A DNA stretch of 64,000 nucleotides from Nocardioides panzhihuensis (GTDB lineage: Bacteria; Actinomycetota; Actinomycetes; Propionibacteriales; Nocardioidaceae), in contig NZ_JACBZR010000001.1 in assembly GCF_013408335.1 (NCBI RefSeq), positions 5,667,501 to 5,731,500 of the forward strand, read 5' to 3'. The notes under the pieces were generated by a model. It was not told the origin of the DNA. It made no database searches and saw only the letters and a program-made list of their open reading frames with translations. Positions 8,933 through 18,638 of this stretch are shown here, one piece after another (position 1 is the stretch's first letter; every line of letters starts with the position of its first letter). The translations under genes and the position numbers were made by a program.

Positions 8933-9756
8933 CCACCGTCTCCCGGCGCCTGCTGCCGTTCGCAGCCGTGCTCATCACGGCCGTCTACCTGATCCCCGTC
9001 TACTGGATGCTCAACACATCCTTCAAGGGCGCTGAGGACATCTTCGCGACGCCGCCGGACCTGATTCCGCTACCCCCGACCATCGGCTCGTACGCGAGTG
9101 CGGTCTTCTCCGACGGGGACATCGCCCGCGGGCTCCTGAACAGCGGCATCATCGCGGTCGGCACGACCGTCGTCACGCTGCTGGTCGCCCTCCCTGCGGC
9201 GTACGCCCTGGCCAGGTTGAGGGTGCGCTTCGTCTCCGCGTTCCTGATGCTCTTCCTAGCGGTGCAGATGGTGCCGTCGGTCAACCTGGCGCTGCCGATG
9301 TTCGTGCTCTTCAGCGGCGTCGGACTGGTGAACAGCTACGTCGGCCTCATCATCGCCAACTGCTCGCTCGCCGTGCCGCTGGCGATCACCATCCTGCGGC
9401 CCTACTTCCTCGCCATCCCCGAGGAGATCGTCGAGGCCGCCAAGATCGACGGCTGCAACGAGCTCACCGCGTTCTGGCGGGTGGCCGTCCCGGTCAGTAC
9501 GCCGGGCATCATCACGGTCGGGGCGGTGAGCTTCCTGCAGGCCTGGGGCGAGTTCGTCTTCGGGCTCGCGCTGGCCCCCGACGAGAGGTTCCAGCCGGTG
9601 ACGGTCGTGCTTGCCGGCATCACCAACGCGTTCGGAACCAAGTGGAACGACCTGATGGCGGTGTCAGCGATCATCGCGCTGCCCGTCATCGTCCTGTTCA
9701 TCTTCCTCCAGCGCTACATCGTGGCTGGACTGACCGAAGGAGCGACGAAGAGTTGA
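8929..9756 (+). CDS. Carbohydrate ABC transporter permease 2
   Basis: A 275-residue MalG/UgpE-type permease with six predicted membrane segments. The EAA loop reads IPEEIVEAAKIDGCNELTAF, typical of the second permease in sugar importers. The start is ATG 8929 in an ATGA overlap with the first permease; the frame is open further upstream, but that part is antisense-like low-complexity coding and is not the protein. The next gene, the lyase, begins with a TTGA overlap. Together with the two genes before it this forms an importer lacking only the ATPase. Confidence 0.88.
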   Translation: MTTVSRRLLPFAAVLITAVYLIPVYWMLNTSFKGAEDIFATPPDLIPLPPTIGSYASAVFSDGDIARGLLNSGIIAVGTTVVTLLVALPAAYALARLRVRFVSAFLMLFLAVQMVPSVNLALPMFVLFSGVGLVNSYVGLIIANCSLAVPLAITILRPYFLAIPEEIVEAAKIDGCNELTAFWRVAVPVSTPGIITVGAVSFLQAWGEFVFGLALAPDERFQPVTVVLAGITNAFGTKWNDLMAVSAIIALPVIVLFIFLQRYIVAGLTEGATKS

Positions 9757-10655
9757 GTCGATTGGAAATCTGGGCGGCGACACCGACGCCCTTCGACCCG
9801 GACGGTCGTCTCGATCTCTCGGTCGTCGAGGCGCAGGCCGAGCACCTGCGCAGCGCCGGGGTGTCCGGCGCGTTCGTGGCGGGCACCACCGGCGAGTTCC
9901 CGTCCCTGACCACCGACGAGCGGCGCATGCTCCTCGAGGCCTGGGCAGCCGTACGCCCCGAGGGGTTCGGGCTCGCTGCCCAGGTCGGCTCCAACGACCT
10001 GGCCCAGGCAGCCGAGCTCGCGGCGCACGCCGTCGACCACGGTGTCGACTTCGTGGCCGCGACCGCGCCGTTCTACGGCGAGGCGCCGCGCGTGGAGCTG
10101 GTCGTCGACCACCTCGCCCGGATCGCGGAGGCCGCCGGCGAGACGCCGCTGTGCTACTACCACATCCCGAGCATGACCGGCTCGACCCATCTGCCGGCCG
10201 ATGTCGTCACCGCCGCGCGGGAGCGGATCCCCACCCTGACCGGGGTGAAGTTCACCGACGAGGACCTCATCGAGTGCGATCGCATCCGCGCAACGGGGGT
10301 CAAGGTCTTCTTCGGCCGCGACGAGCTGCTCCCCGCCGGCCTGGCGATCGGCGTGGAGGCGGTGATCGGCAGTCTCTACAACGGGCTCGCGCCGATCGCG
10401 CACCGGGTCGTCGAGGCGTACGACTCGGGAGAGCCTGAACGTGCCTACGAGCTGCACCGACCCTTCCGCGAGATCGCGGCCGTCGCCGGCCGGCACGGCG
10501 GGCTCGGCTTCGTCAAGGAGCTGATGAACCGGCTCGGCCCGGACGCGGGTGCGCCGCGTACGCCGTGGGGTCCGCTGGACGCGGCAGCCGTCGCCGAGGC
10601 GGACGCTCTCGCCGACCGGCTGCGGGTCGCCGTCGAGCAGGTGGGGAAGTCGTGA
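9753..10655 (+). CDS. nanA: N-acetylneuraminate lyase
   Basis: A 300-residue class I (Schiff-base) aldolase of the DapA/NanA family, expected to split N-acetylneuraminate to pyruvate and N-acetylmannosamine. Visible are GTTGEF (pyruvate carboxylate-binding loop), YYHIPSMTG with the catalytic tyrosine, and GVKFTDEDL with the Schiff-base lysine. The YYHIP and GVKF(T/S)D patterns and the FGRDE and GSLYN segments resemble animal-type NAL more than dihydrodipicolinate synthase. The start is TTG 9753, in a TTGA overlap with the permease stop and with AAGGAG 10 nt upstream; TTG 9762 is an alternative. Its position in the transporter/sialidase operon supports the call. Confidence 0.82.
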   Translation: MSRLEIWAATPTPFDPDGRLDLSVVEAQAEHLRSAGVSGAFVAGTTGEFPSLTTDERRMLLEAWAAVRPEGFGLAAQVGSNDLAQAAELAAHAVDHGVDFVAATAPFYGEAPRVELVVDHLARIAEAAGETPLCYYHIPSMTGSTHLPADVVTAARERIPTLTGVKFTDEDLIECDRIRATGVKVFFGRDELLPAGLAIGVEAVIGSLYNGLAPIAHRVVEAYDSGEPERAYELHRPFREIAAVAGRHGGLGFVKELMNRLGPDAGAPRTPWGPLDAAAVAEADALADRLRVAVEQVGKS

Positions 10656-11338
10656 AGCACGGTTCCATCTACCGCGAGGCTCAGGTCCGGCTGCGCGACT
10701 TCATCCGGGAGCACGGCCTGCGGCCCGGCGACCGGCTTCCGCCCGAGTCCGCGTTGGCCGCCGAGCTCGAGGTCAGCCGACTCTCCCTGCGGGAGGCATC
10801 GCGAAGCCTGCAGACCCTCGGTGTGATCGAGGCCCGGCCCGGCAACGGCCTCTACGTCGCCGCGTTCTCCTTCCGGCCGGTGATCGAGCAGCTGCCCTAC
10901 GGGATGGCCGAGCCCGGCGCCTCGCTGGAGGAGCTCCTCACCGCCCGCGAGGCCATGGAGGCCGGGCTGATGCCCGCCGTGTGCCGGCTGCGGGACGAGG
11001 AGGAGGAAGCACTGTCCCGGTGTGCCGACCTGGCCACCGAGATGAGCGAGCGGGAACAGCGCGGCGAGAGCTTCGCCGACGTCGATCGGGAGTTCCATCT
11101 CTCGCTCTACCAGACCCTCGGCAACCCGTTGGTCGAGAACCTGATCGAGCTCTTCTGGGAGCTCTTCGTCCGGGTCGGCGACGCCATCCCGGGAAGTCCC
11201 GAGCGCAACCGCGGCGAGGCTCACCTCGCGATCGTGCGGGCTCTGCAGGCAGGAGACGCCGAGCTCGCCACCGCCCGGATGTTCGAGCACTTCGACGACG
11301 TACGCGTCCGGGCGCGGCTGCTACAGGACCGCGCCTGA
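10652..11338 (+). CDS. GntR-family (FCD) transcriptional regulator of the sialic acid operon
   Basis: A 228-residue FadR-subfamily regulator. The N-terminal winged helix spans about residues 1-75 (RPGDRLPPESALAAELEVSR, then SLREASRSLQTLGVIEARPG), followed by an all-helical FCD ligand domain with candidate metal or ligand histidines in REFHLSL and EAHLAIV. The start is GTG 10652 in a GTGA overlap with the lyase gene. Being inside the operon, it probably represses its own transcript and responds to a sialic acid pathway sugar, as NanR does in other bacteria. The candidate operator is the palindrome at 6682-6703. Confidence 0.85.
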   Translation: MKHGSIYREAQVRLRDFIREHGLRPGDRLPPESALAAELEVSRLSLREASRSLQTLGVIEARPGNGLYVAAFSFRPVIEQLPYGMAEPGASLEELLTAREAMEAGLMPAVCRLRDEEEEALSRCADLATEMSEREQRGESFADVDREFHLSLYQTLGNPLVENLIELFWELFVRVGDAIPGSPERNRGEAHLAIVRALQAGDAELATARMFEHFDDVRVRARLLQDRA

Positions 11339-11343
11339 GCGAC

Positions 11344-11382
11344 AGCAGGACCAGCAGGACCAGCAGGACCAGCAGGACCAGC
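11344..11382. repeat. 9-bp direct tandem repeat
   Basis: Four exact copies of AGCAGGACC (11344-11379) and a partial fifth follow the GntR stop codon. They lie in the only sizeable intergenic gap (108 bases) of the sialic acid operon. No function is evident; copy number may vary between strains. Confidence 0.85.
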
Positions 11383-11446
11383 GTCATCCAACGACAGCGA
11401 CAACGACACGACAACGTCATCGACGTCGAGAAAGAAGGAACGCACC

Positions 11447-12661
11447 ATGAGAAACCTCCATCGCGCAGCCGTGGTCGCCGCAGCGGCGACCATGGCCACC
11501 CCGTTGCTCATCAACGCGGACACCGCCCGGGCCGGCACCCCCACAGCCGACCCGGAGTCGTCCGGCTGCACCGGATCCGTCCCGTTCGTCTCCGGTGAGG
11601 GCGGCTACGCCGTCTACCGCATCCCAGCAGTCGTCCGCGCCTCCGACGGGGCGGTCATCGCCTTCGCCGAAGCGCGCGAGTCCAGCTCCGACGCGGGCTC
11701 GATCGACCTCGTCCGGCGCCGGTCGGGCGACGGCGGCTGCACCTGGGGCCCGCAGGCGGTCGTCGCCGACCAGGCCGAGAACACCATCGGGAACCCCGCA
11801 CCGGTGGTCGATCCCAGCACCGGGGACCTGGTCCTGCTCAGCACCCGCAACGCCGGCACCGCCAGCGAGGCCGAGATCCTCCGTGGCGAGGTGACGGCGG
11901 AGGACAGCCGGCGGGTGTTCGTTCAGCGCAGCACCGACGACGGACGTACGTTCTCGCCGCTCGAGGAGATCACCGCCACCACCAAGCGCTCGGACTGGCG
12001 GTGGTACGCGACCGGGCCGGGCCACGCGGTGGCCATGGTCGGTGGGAAGCACGACGGGCGGCTGGTGGTCCCGGCCAACCACTCGAGCGCGCCGCCGACG
12101 GGGTCGGCCGACACCGGCGCGGAGGCCAAGTACTACGGCGCGCACAGCCTGATCAGCGACGACGGTGGTCGCACCTGGCGGATCGGCTTCGACGACAGCA
12201 CCTTCGACGGCGAGCTCAACACCAACGAGTCGATCGCCACCCAGCTGCGTGACGGAAGCCTCTACTTCAACACCCGAGACCAGAACGGGAGCTCGCCGGC
12301 CACCCGTGCCGACGCCGTCTCCCTCGACGGGGGTGAGTCGCTGGTGACGCCGTACGCCGCCGAGCCCGGCCTGGTCGGCCCGGTCGTCCAGGGCAGCGTG
12401 CTCCAGGTGCGCGGCGGCGACTGGCCGCTGGTGTTCTCCGGTCCGAGCGACCCGACCCGGCGTGCCGGGATGGCGCTGCGGGTCAGCGAAGACGCGGGTG
12501 ACACCTGGGAGAACCGTCTCACCGTGTCGCCCGACCCGGCTGCCTACTCCGACCTGGTGCAGCTCCCCGGCCGCCGGCTCGGGCTCCTCTACGAGACCGG
12601 CACCAGCCGCGCCAACGAGACCATCACGTTCCGCCGCATCCCGCTGAGCGAGCTGCGATGA
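11447..12661 (+). CDS. nanH: Secreted exo-alpha-sialidase (neuraminidase)
   Basis: A 404-residue glycoside hydrolase family 33-type sialidase that releases terminal sialic acid from glycans outside the cell. A signal peptide covers about residues 1-30. The hallmark YRIPAVV segment with the first active-site arginine is at about residue 51, and Asp-box repeats occur as SGDGGCTW, STDDGRTF, SDDGGRTW and SEDAGDTW. The late LLYETG segment lies where the catalytic Tyr/Glu region is expected. No LPXTG or membrane anchor is seen, so the enzyme is probably released. GAAGGA precedes the ATG. The next gene overlaps by 4 nt. It supplies substrate for the importer and lyase of the same operon. Confidence 0.88.
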   Translation: MRNLHRAAVVAAAATMATPLLINADTARAGTPTADPESSGCTGSVPFVSGEGGYAVYRIPAVVRASDGAVIAFAEARESSSDAGSIDLVRRRSGDGGCTWGPQAVVADQAENTIGNPAPVVDPSTGDLVLLSTRNAGTASEAEILRGEVTAEDSRRVFVQRSTDDGRTFSPLEEITATTKRSDWRWYATGPGHAVAMVGGKHDGRLVVPANHSSAPPTGSADTGAEAKYYGAHSLISDDGGRTWRIGFDDSTFDGELNTNESIATQLRDGSLYFNTRDQNGSSPATRADAVSLDGGESLVTPYAAEPGLVGPVVQGSVLQVRGGDWPLVFSGPSDPTRRAGMALRVSEDAGDTWENRLTVSPDPAAYSDLVQLPGRRLGLLYETGTSRANETITFRRIPLSELR

Positions 12662-13878
12662 CCACGCGGCGCGCGCTGCTAGCCGGTGCCGCCGGGGCCG
12701 CGGGTGCTGCCGGTGCCGCGGGTCTGGGGTTGACCTCCGCGACCCGTGCCGCGGCCGCACCCGGGGGACGTGGCGGCGGTCCCGACTCCGGCACCGCCGG
12801 CTGGGAGCGTCTTCCTGATCTACCGCCCAACCGCACGGACTGGGCGGAGGAGATACCGGTCGGGGAGGCGTACTGGCGCCAGCTCGGGCTCGCCGGGCCG
12901 GTCGCCGGCGCCCACGGCGATCACCTGATCGTCGCGGGCGGAGCCAACTTCCCCGAGCCGGGCCGCACCGCCGGGCGCGACCCCGTGCTGGGCAAGGTCT
13001 ACTGGAACGACGCGTTCGTGCTGCGCCGGTCCGGCGAGACGTACACGTGGCTCGATCTGCCGCTGACCCTGCCCGACGCGGTCGCGTACGCCGCGTGCCT
13101 GAGCACGCCGCGGGGCGTCCTGGTGATCGGTGGCGAGGGGTTCCGCGGTGGACCGAACGGTGGCGCGCGAGCCACCCTGGAGAAGTTCGCCGACGTCTAT
13201 CTCCTCCGCTTCGATCCGGTGGCCGAGGCCCTCGTCCGCGAGGACCTGCCGTCTCTGCCGCGACCGCTCTCCTACGGCGCCGCCGCGATGGTCGGTACGA
13301 CCGCGTACGTCGCCGAGGGCGAGTCGTTCTACGCGCTGGACCTCGCCGACCCGGACTCCGGCTGGCGGACGTTGCCGACCTGGCCGGGCGGGCCGCGAAC
13401 GGTCGCGGTGGCGGCCTCCGACGGTCGCCGGTTCCATCTGATCTCCGGGCGCACCCAGCAGCCGGACGGCTCGTGGACGCTGTACGCCGACGCGTACTCC
13501 TTCGATCCCGGTGACGGCAAGTGGGCCCGCCTCGCCGATCTGCCCCGGTGCGTCATGGCCGGGATAGGGGTCGGTGATCGCCGCGGCATCACGGTGTACG
13601 CAGGTGACGGCGACGTCGAACGGTGGGACGTCATCCAGGAGCACGCCGCGGCCGGGAACGCCGACGTGGTGGCCTGGCTCCAGGACCACCACACCGGGTT
13701 CGACACCGATGTGCTGCGCTACGACCTGCGGGCCGGCCGCTGGTCGGCGGTCGACCGGTTCCCCGGCGCCTCGCAGGTCACGACCCCCGCGGTGGAATGG
13801 GACAACGCCCTCATCATCGCGAGCGGGGAGGTCCGGCCCGGGGTGCGCACTCCCGTGATCTGGCGGGTGCGCCGATGA
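12658..13878 (+). CDS. nanM: Exported kelch-type N-acetylneuraminate mutarotase-like protein
   Basis: A 406-residue protein with a twin-arginine start (MTTRRALLAG), an Ala/Gly-rich signal region and then a six-bladed kelch-like propeller. Blades show the pattern LIVAGGANFPEP, PRGVLVIGGEG, GTTAYVAEGE and LIISGRT-type segments. This resembles NanM and the cyclically permuted mutarotase family, which speed up alpha to beta sialic acid conversion after sialidase release. The start overlaps the sialidase stop (ATGA). Placement between sialidase and a lyase-family gene supports the role; the catalytic residues of NanM could not be checked by alignment. The gene symbol is therefore tentative. Confidence 0.72.
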   Translation: MTTRRALLAGAAGAAGAAGAAGLGLTSATRAAAAPGGRGGGPDSGTAGWERLPDLPPNRTDWAEEIPVGEAYWRQLGLAGPVAGAHGDHLIVAGGANFPEPGRTAGRDPVLGKVYWNDAFVLRRSGETYTWLDLPLTLPDAVAYAACLSTPRGVLVIGGEGFRGGPNGGARATLEKFADVYLLRFDPVAEALVREDLPSLPRPLSYGAAAMVGTTAYVAEGESFYALDLADPDSGWRTLPTWPGGPRTVAVAASDGRRFHLISGRTQQPDGSWTLYADAYSFDPGDGKWARLADLPRCVMAGIGVGDRRGITVYAGDGDVERWDVIQEHAAAGNADVVAWLQDHHTGFDTDVLRYDLRAGRWSAVDRFPGASQVTTPAVEWDNALIIASGEVRPGVRTPVIWRVRR

Positions 13879-14843
13879 GCGCAGCCCTCTCGGCGGCGAC
13901 CCTGACAGGGGTGTGGGGTCCGGTCCTGCTGCCGCTCCGGGCCGACGACGACATCGATCGGTCGCGGCTCGAGGCCGAGATCCGTACGCTGGCGGAGTCC
14001 CGTCTGCACGGCATCTACGCGCACGGGACGGCGGGAGAGATGCACCTGCTGCTGGATGATGAGTCCGATCGGGTGAGCCGGATGCTTGCGAGCGCGTGCG
14101 CGGCGACGGGCAAGCCCTTCCAGCTCGGCGCCAGCCATCCCGTCCCGCAGGTCACGCTGGAGCGGATCGCTCGCACCCGCGAGCTGCGGCCGGCGGCGTA
14201 CCAGGTCGCGCTGCCGGACTGGCTCCCGCTCACGGACGACGAATGCGTCGCCTTCGTGACCAGGGTCGCCGAGGCCGCTGAGTCGATCCCGCTCGTCCTC
14301 TACAACCCCGGCCACGCCACCACGACGCTCACCCCGCGGCTGCTCGGCCGACTCCTTGACGAGACTCCGTCGCTGATCGGCGTCAAGGTGCCCGGCGGCG
14401 ACGACGCGTGGTGGGACGAGCTGCGTACGCTCGGCGTGCTCGAGCGCTGCGCGGTGTTCGTCCCCGGCCACCGGCTCGCGTCCGGTCTGGCCCGCGGGGC
14501 GAGCGGCAGCTACTCCAACATCGCGGGGCTCTCCCCGGCGGGCGCCGTGCGCTGGTACGACCTGATGACCGCCGATCCGGCGACGGCCGGTGACCTCGAG
14601 CGCCGGATCGGTGAATGGTTCACCCGGCACGTCCTCCCGCTCCAGCGCGCCGGCGTCTCCGACCCCGCGCTCGACAAGCTGCTCGCGGCCGTCGGTGGCT
14701 GGGCCGACATCGGTCTGCGGGTTCGCTGGCCCTACCGGCCGGCGCCTGACTCGGCGGTGGCCGCGGCCCGCGACGACGCGTACGCCCTGTTGCCGGAGCT
14801 CTTCCCTGTCCTCCCCGCCGACACGATCCCGAAGGGAGCATGA
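13875..14843 (+). CDS. Second DapA/NanA-family lyase-like protein
   Basis: A 322-residue class I aldolase-fold protein with GTAGEM (pyruvate-binding loop), LYNPGHATT (tyrosine segment) and GVKVPGGDD with the expected Schiff-base lysine. It is clearly diverged from the lyase at 9753-10655: the YYHIP signature is replaced by LYNPG, as in dihydrodipicolinate synthase-like branches. It starts in an ATGA overlap with the mutarotase-like gene and is followed by another ATGA overlap. It may act on a modified sialic acid or a downstream keto acid. The reaction is not assigned. Confidence 0.75.
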   Translation: MSAALSAATLTGVWGPVLLPLRADDDIDRSRLEAEIRTLAESRLHGIYAHGTAGEMHLLLDDESDRVSRMLASACAATGKPFQLGASHPVPQVTLERIARTRELRPAAYQVALPDWLPLTDDECVAFVTRVAEAAESIPLVLYNPGHATTTLTPRLLGRLLDETPSLIGVKVPGGDDAWWDELRTLGVLERCAVFVPGHRLASGLARGASGSYSNIAGLSPAGAVRWYDLMTADPATAGDLERRIGEWFTRHVLPLQRAGVSDPALDKLLAAVGGWADIGLRVRWPYRPAPDSAVAAARDDAYALLPELFPVLPADTIPKGA

Positions 14844-16042
14844 TCATGCCCCGACCCATTCCCGGCTCCCGGCCCTGGCGCGAGCAGCAGCTCGACTCCG
14901 TGCTGACGTTCGCGCGCCGCTCGGCGCTGGCCGGCGGCGGCTTCGGACGGCTCGACGCTGCCGGAGACGTCCAGGTGGAGCGCGGGCTCGAGCTGTGGAT
15001 CAATGCCCGGATGACCTACGTCTTCGCGATCGCCTCGATGCGCGCGGGCACTCTCGACCCGCTGGCCGAGTACGGCGTCCGAGCGCTGCGCGACCTCTTC
15101 GTGGATCCCGAGCACGGCGGCTGGTTCACAGCCGTGACCTCTGATCACCGGCCGGCCGAGACCCGAAAGGGCTGCTACGAGCACGCCTTCGTCGTCCTGG
15201 CCGCGTCGGCCGCCCGGCTCGCCAGAGTCCCGGGAGCGGCCGAGCTGCTCGACGAGGCGCTCGCCGTCCACGAGCGGCGGTTCTGGGACGAGCGGGCCGG
15301 CCGCTGCCGCGAAGCGTGGGACGCGGGGTGGACGACGGTCGAGGCGTACCGCGGGGTCAACAGCAACATGCACACCGTCGAGGCCTACCTGACCGCCTCC
15401 GACGCCACCGGTGACCCGCGCTGGCGCCACCGGGCGCTGCGCATCTGCGAACAGGTCGTCGCCGATGCTCGGGCCAACGACTGGCGCCTGCCCGAGCACT
15501 TCGACGCCGAGTGGCGGATCCTCCTTGACTACAACGCCAGTGCCCCGGCCGACCCGTTCCGGCCCTTTGGTGCGACGCCCGGCCACGGGCTCGAGTGGTC
15601 GCGCCTGCTGATCGAGCTCGAAGGCGCGCTCGACGACCCGCCCGAATGGCTGGTCGAGGCGGCCACGGCGCTCTACACCCGGGCAGTCCACGACGGCTCC
15701 GTGGGCGACACGATCGTCTACACCACGGACTGGGAGGGTGAACCGGTGACTCGCGAGCGCTTCCACTGGGTGATGGCCGAGGCGGTCGCGGCCGCCGACA
15801 CCCTGGCGCGGCGTACCGACGGGGCGGTCGGGGCGGCCGACCTCGACCGGTGGTGGCGCGCGATCGAGAACCACTTCGTCGACCAAGAGCACGGCAGCTG
15901 GCACCATGAGCTCGACGACGCCCTGCGGGTCTCCGGGCGCACCTGGCCGGACAAGCCGGACGCTTACCACGCCGTCAACGCGCTGCTGCTCCCCGACGCA
16001 CCGCTTGCCCCGACGCTCGCCCGGAGCCTTGCGGACGGCTGA
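14840..16042 (+). CDS. AGE-family epimerase/isomerase (N-acylglucosamine 2-epimerase-like)
   Basis: A 400-residue (alpha/alpha)6-barrel protein of the N-acylglucosamine 2-epimerase family. Characteristic histidine-bearing segments are GCYEHAFVVLAAS, NSNMHTVEAYL, PGHGLEWSRLL and ERFHWVMAEA; these correspond to the conserved active-site histidines of AGE and YihS-type enzymes. In this operon it could convert N-acetylmannosamine, released by the lyase, to N-acetylglucosamine without prior phosphorylation, which would explain the absence of nanK and nanE genes. Sugar isomerase activity is the alternative. The start is ATG 14840 in an ATGA overlap; ATG 14846 is possible. Confidence 0.8.
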   Translation: MIMPRPIPGSRPWREQQLDSVLTFARRSALAGGGFGRLDAAGDVQVERGLELWINARMTYVFAIASMRAGTLDPLAEYGVRALRDLFVDPEHGGWFTAVTSDHRPAETRKGCYEHAFVVLAASAARLARVPGAAELLDEALAVHERRFWDERAGRCREAWDAGWTTVEAYRGVNSNMHTVEAYLTASDATGDPRWRHRALRICEQVVADARANDWRLPEHFDAEWRILLDYNASAPADPFRPFGATPGHGLEWSRLLIELEGALDDPPEWLVEAATALYTRAVHDGSVGDTIVYTTDWEGEPVTRERFHWVMAEAVAAADTLARRTDGAVGAADLDRWWRAIENHFVDQEHGSWHHELDDALRVSGRTWPDKPDAYHAVNALLLPDAPLAPTLARSLADG

Positions 16043-16046
16043 GCGA

Positions 16047-16063
16047 TCCCCTTCGCGAGGGGA
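16047..16063. terminator. Short hairpin between convergent genes
   Basis: TCCCCT (16047-16052) and AGGGGA (16058-16063) form a 6-bp stem with a 5-nt loop just after the epimerase stop and before the 3' end of the convergent IclR gene. There is no T-run, so the terminator role is tentative. Confidence 0.35.
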
Positions 16064-16091
16064 ACGCGCCGGCTCTGGTGCAGCCCGCGGG

Positions 16092-16859
16092 TCAGGCCAG
16101 GTCGGCGGCCAGCTGCTTGCCGGCCTCGGTGAGCAACGGGACGGCGCGCTCGATGAGCTCGTCGCTCATTCGCCCGGTGGGGCCGCTGATCGAGATCGCC
16201 AGGCGCGGGGCGTAGTCGGCGACTGCGACGGCGACGCAGCGTACGCCTGCCTCCTGCTCACCCTCGTCGATGGCGTAGCGGCGCTCGCGGACCTGTTCCA
16301 GCTGGTCGAGATAGTCGTCGCGCGAGGTGATCGTGGTGGAGGTGTAGGGGACCATCTCGGTGCGTCGGAGGATGTCGCGGACGTGGTCGGGCGCCATGTC
16401 GGCGAGGATGGCCTTGCCGACGGCGGTGCAGTGCGGCGAGACGCGGCGACCGACCTCGGTGAACATGCGCATCGACTGGCGCGACTCGGTGTGGGCGACG
16501 TAGACGATCTGGTCGCCGTCGAGCATCGCCAGGTTGGCCGACTCGCCGACCTCGTCGACGAGTCGGGCGAGGTGGGGGCGGGCCCAGGTGCTGAGCATGC
16601 GGGAGGAGCTCTCGCCCAGCCGGATCAGCTTGGGGCCGAGGACGTACTGCCGGTTGGCCTCCTGGCGGAGGTAGCCCAGGTCGACGAGGGTGCGCACCAG
16701 CCGGTGGATGGTCGGCAGCGGCAGCCCGGAGGTGGCAGCGAGCTGGGAGAGCCCCATGGTCCCGCCGGCATCGGCCATCGTCTCCAGCAGGCCGAAGGCC
16801 CGCTCGATCGACTGCACGGCACCGGCGCGCGCCTTCGGCGCCTTCTCGTTCTCGCTCAC
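16092..16859 (-). CDS. IclR-family transcriptional regulator (purine/glyoxylate regulon candidate)
   Basis: A 255-residue IclR protein. The N-terminal winged helix (about residues 14-75) contains SIERAFGLLETM and GLSQLAATSGLPLPTIHRLV; the C-terminal effector domain includes SPHCTAVGKAILA and RRYAIDEGEQEAGVRCVAV. The start is GTG 16859, with GGGGAG 7-8 nt upstream on the coding strand. It is divergent from malate synthase, and the shared intergenic region carries a perfect TTCCG-N5-CGGAA inverted repeat plus a second site at the aceB promoter. AllR-type IclR proteins repress allantoin and glyoxylate genes when glyoxylate is absent or, depending on the species, respond to allantoate. Control of this cluster is inferred. 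Confidence 0.85.
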   Translation of the reverse strand: MSENEKAPKARAGAVQSIERAFGLLETMADAGGTMGLSQLAATSGLPLPTIHRLVRTLVDLGYLRQEANRQYVLGPKLIRLGESSSRMLSTWARPHLARLVDEVGESANLAMLDGDQIVYVAHTESRQSMRMFTEVGRRVSPHCTAVGKAILADMAPDHVRDILRRTEMVPYTSTTITSRDDYLDQLEQVRERRYAIDEGEQEAGVRCVAVAVADYAPRLAISISGPTGRMSDELIERAVPLLTEAGKQLAADLA

Positions 16860-16897
16860 AGGCTCCCCTATCTTCCGGCCACGATCTGATGGGTGCT

Positions 16898-16918
16898 GAC
16901 TTCCGGATGACGGAAGTC
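16898..16918. promoter_or_regulatory. TTCCG-N5-CGGAA operator, IclR/malate synthase divergent region
   Basis: GACTTCCG (16898-16905), five spacer bases, then CGGAAGTC (16911-16918): perfect 8-bp arms. It lies 39-59 nt upstream of the IclR start and could mediate autoregulation. The same core recurs at 16974 and 33921, and as an inverted form at 20457. Confidence 0.6.
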
Positions 16919-16946
16919 TAGCGTCGGGTAGAGGAAAACCTGTCGG

Positions 16947-16975
16947 TTGCGTCCCTTGTCAGGTGAGATTAATAT
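16947..16975 (+). promoter_or_regulatory. Promoter of malate synthase gene
   Basis: TTGCGT (16947-16952) and TAATAT (16970-16975) with a 17-nt spacer. The -10 overlaps by two bases the operator copy at 16974-16988. Confidence 0.5.
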
Positions 16976-16988
16976 CCGCAATGCGGAA
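16974..16988. promoter_or_regulatory. TTCCG-N5-CGGAA operator copy at aceB promoter
   Basis: ATCCG-CAATG-CGGAA, one mismatch from the symmetrical core, overlapping the 3' end of the -10 element. A repressor bound here would block transcription of the malate synthase/DUF6986 pair. Confidence 0.55.
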
Positions 16989-17036
16989 AGAAGAATCCAT
17001 GCAAAGGAAAACTGCGGCCCTGAGAGGGTGGAGCTC

Positions 17037-18634
<1,598 letters not shown>

Positions 18635-18638
<4 letters not shown>

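Noticed and set aside
13875..14843. Dihydrodipicolinate synthase for lysine synthesis
   Set aside because: The fold matches, but the gene is buried inside a coupled sialic acid operon, which makes a biosynthetic housekeeping role unlikely.
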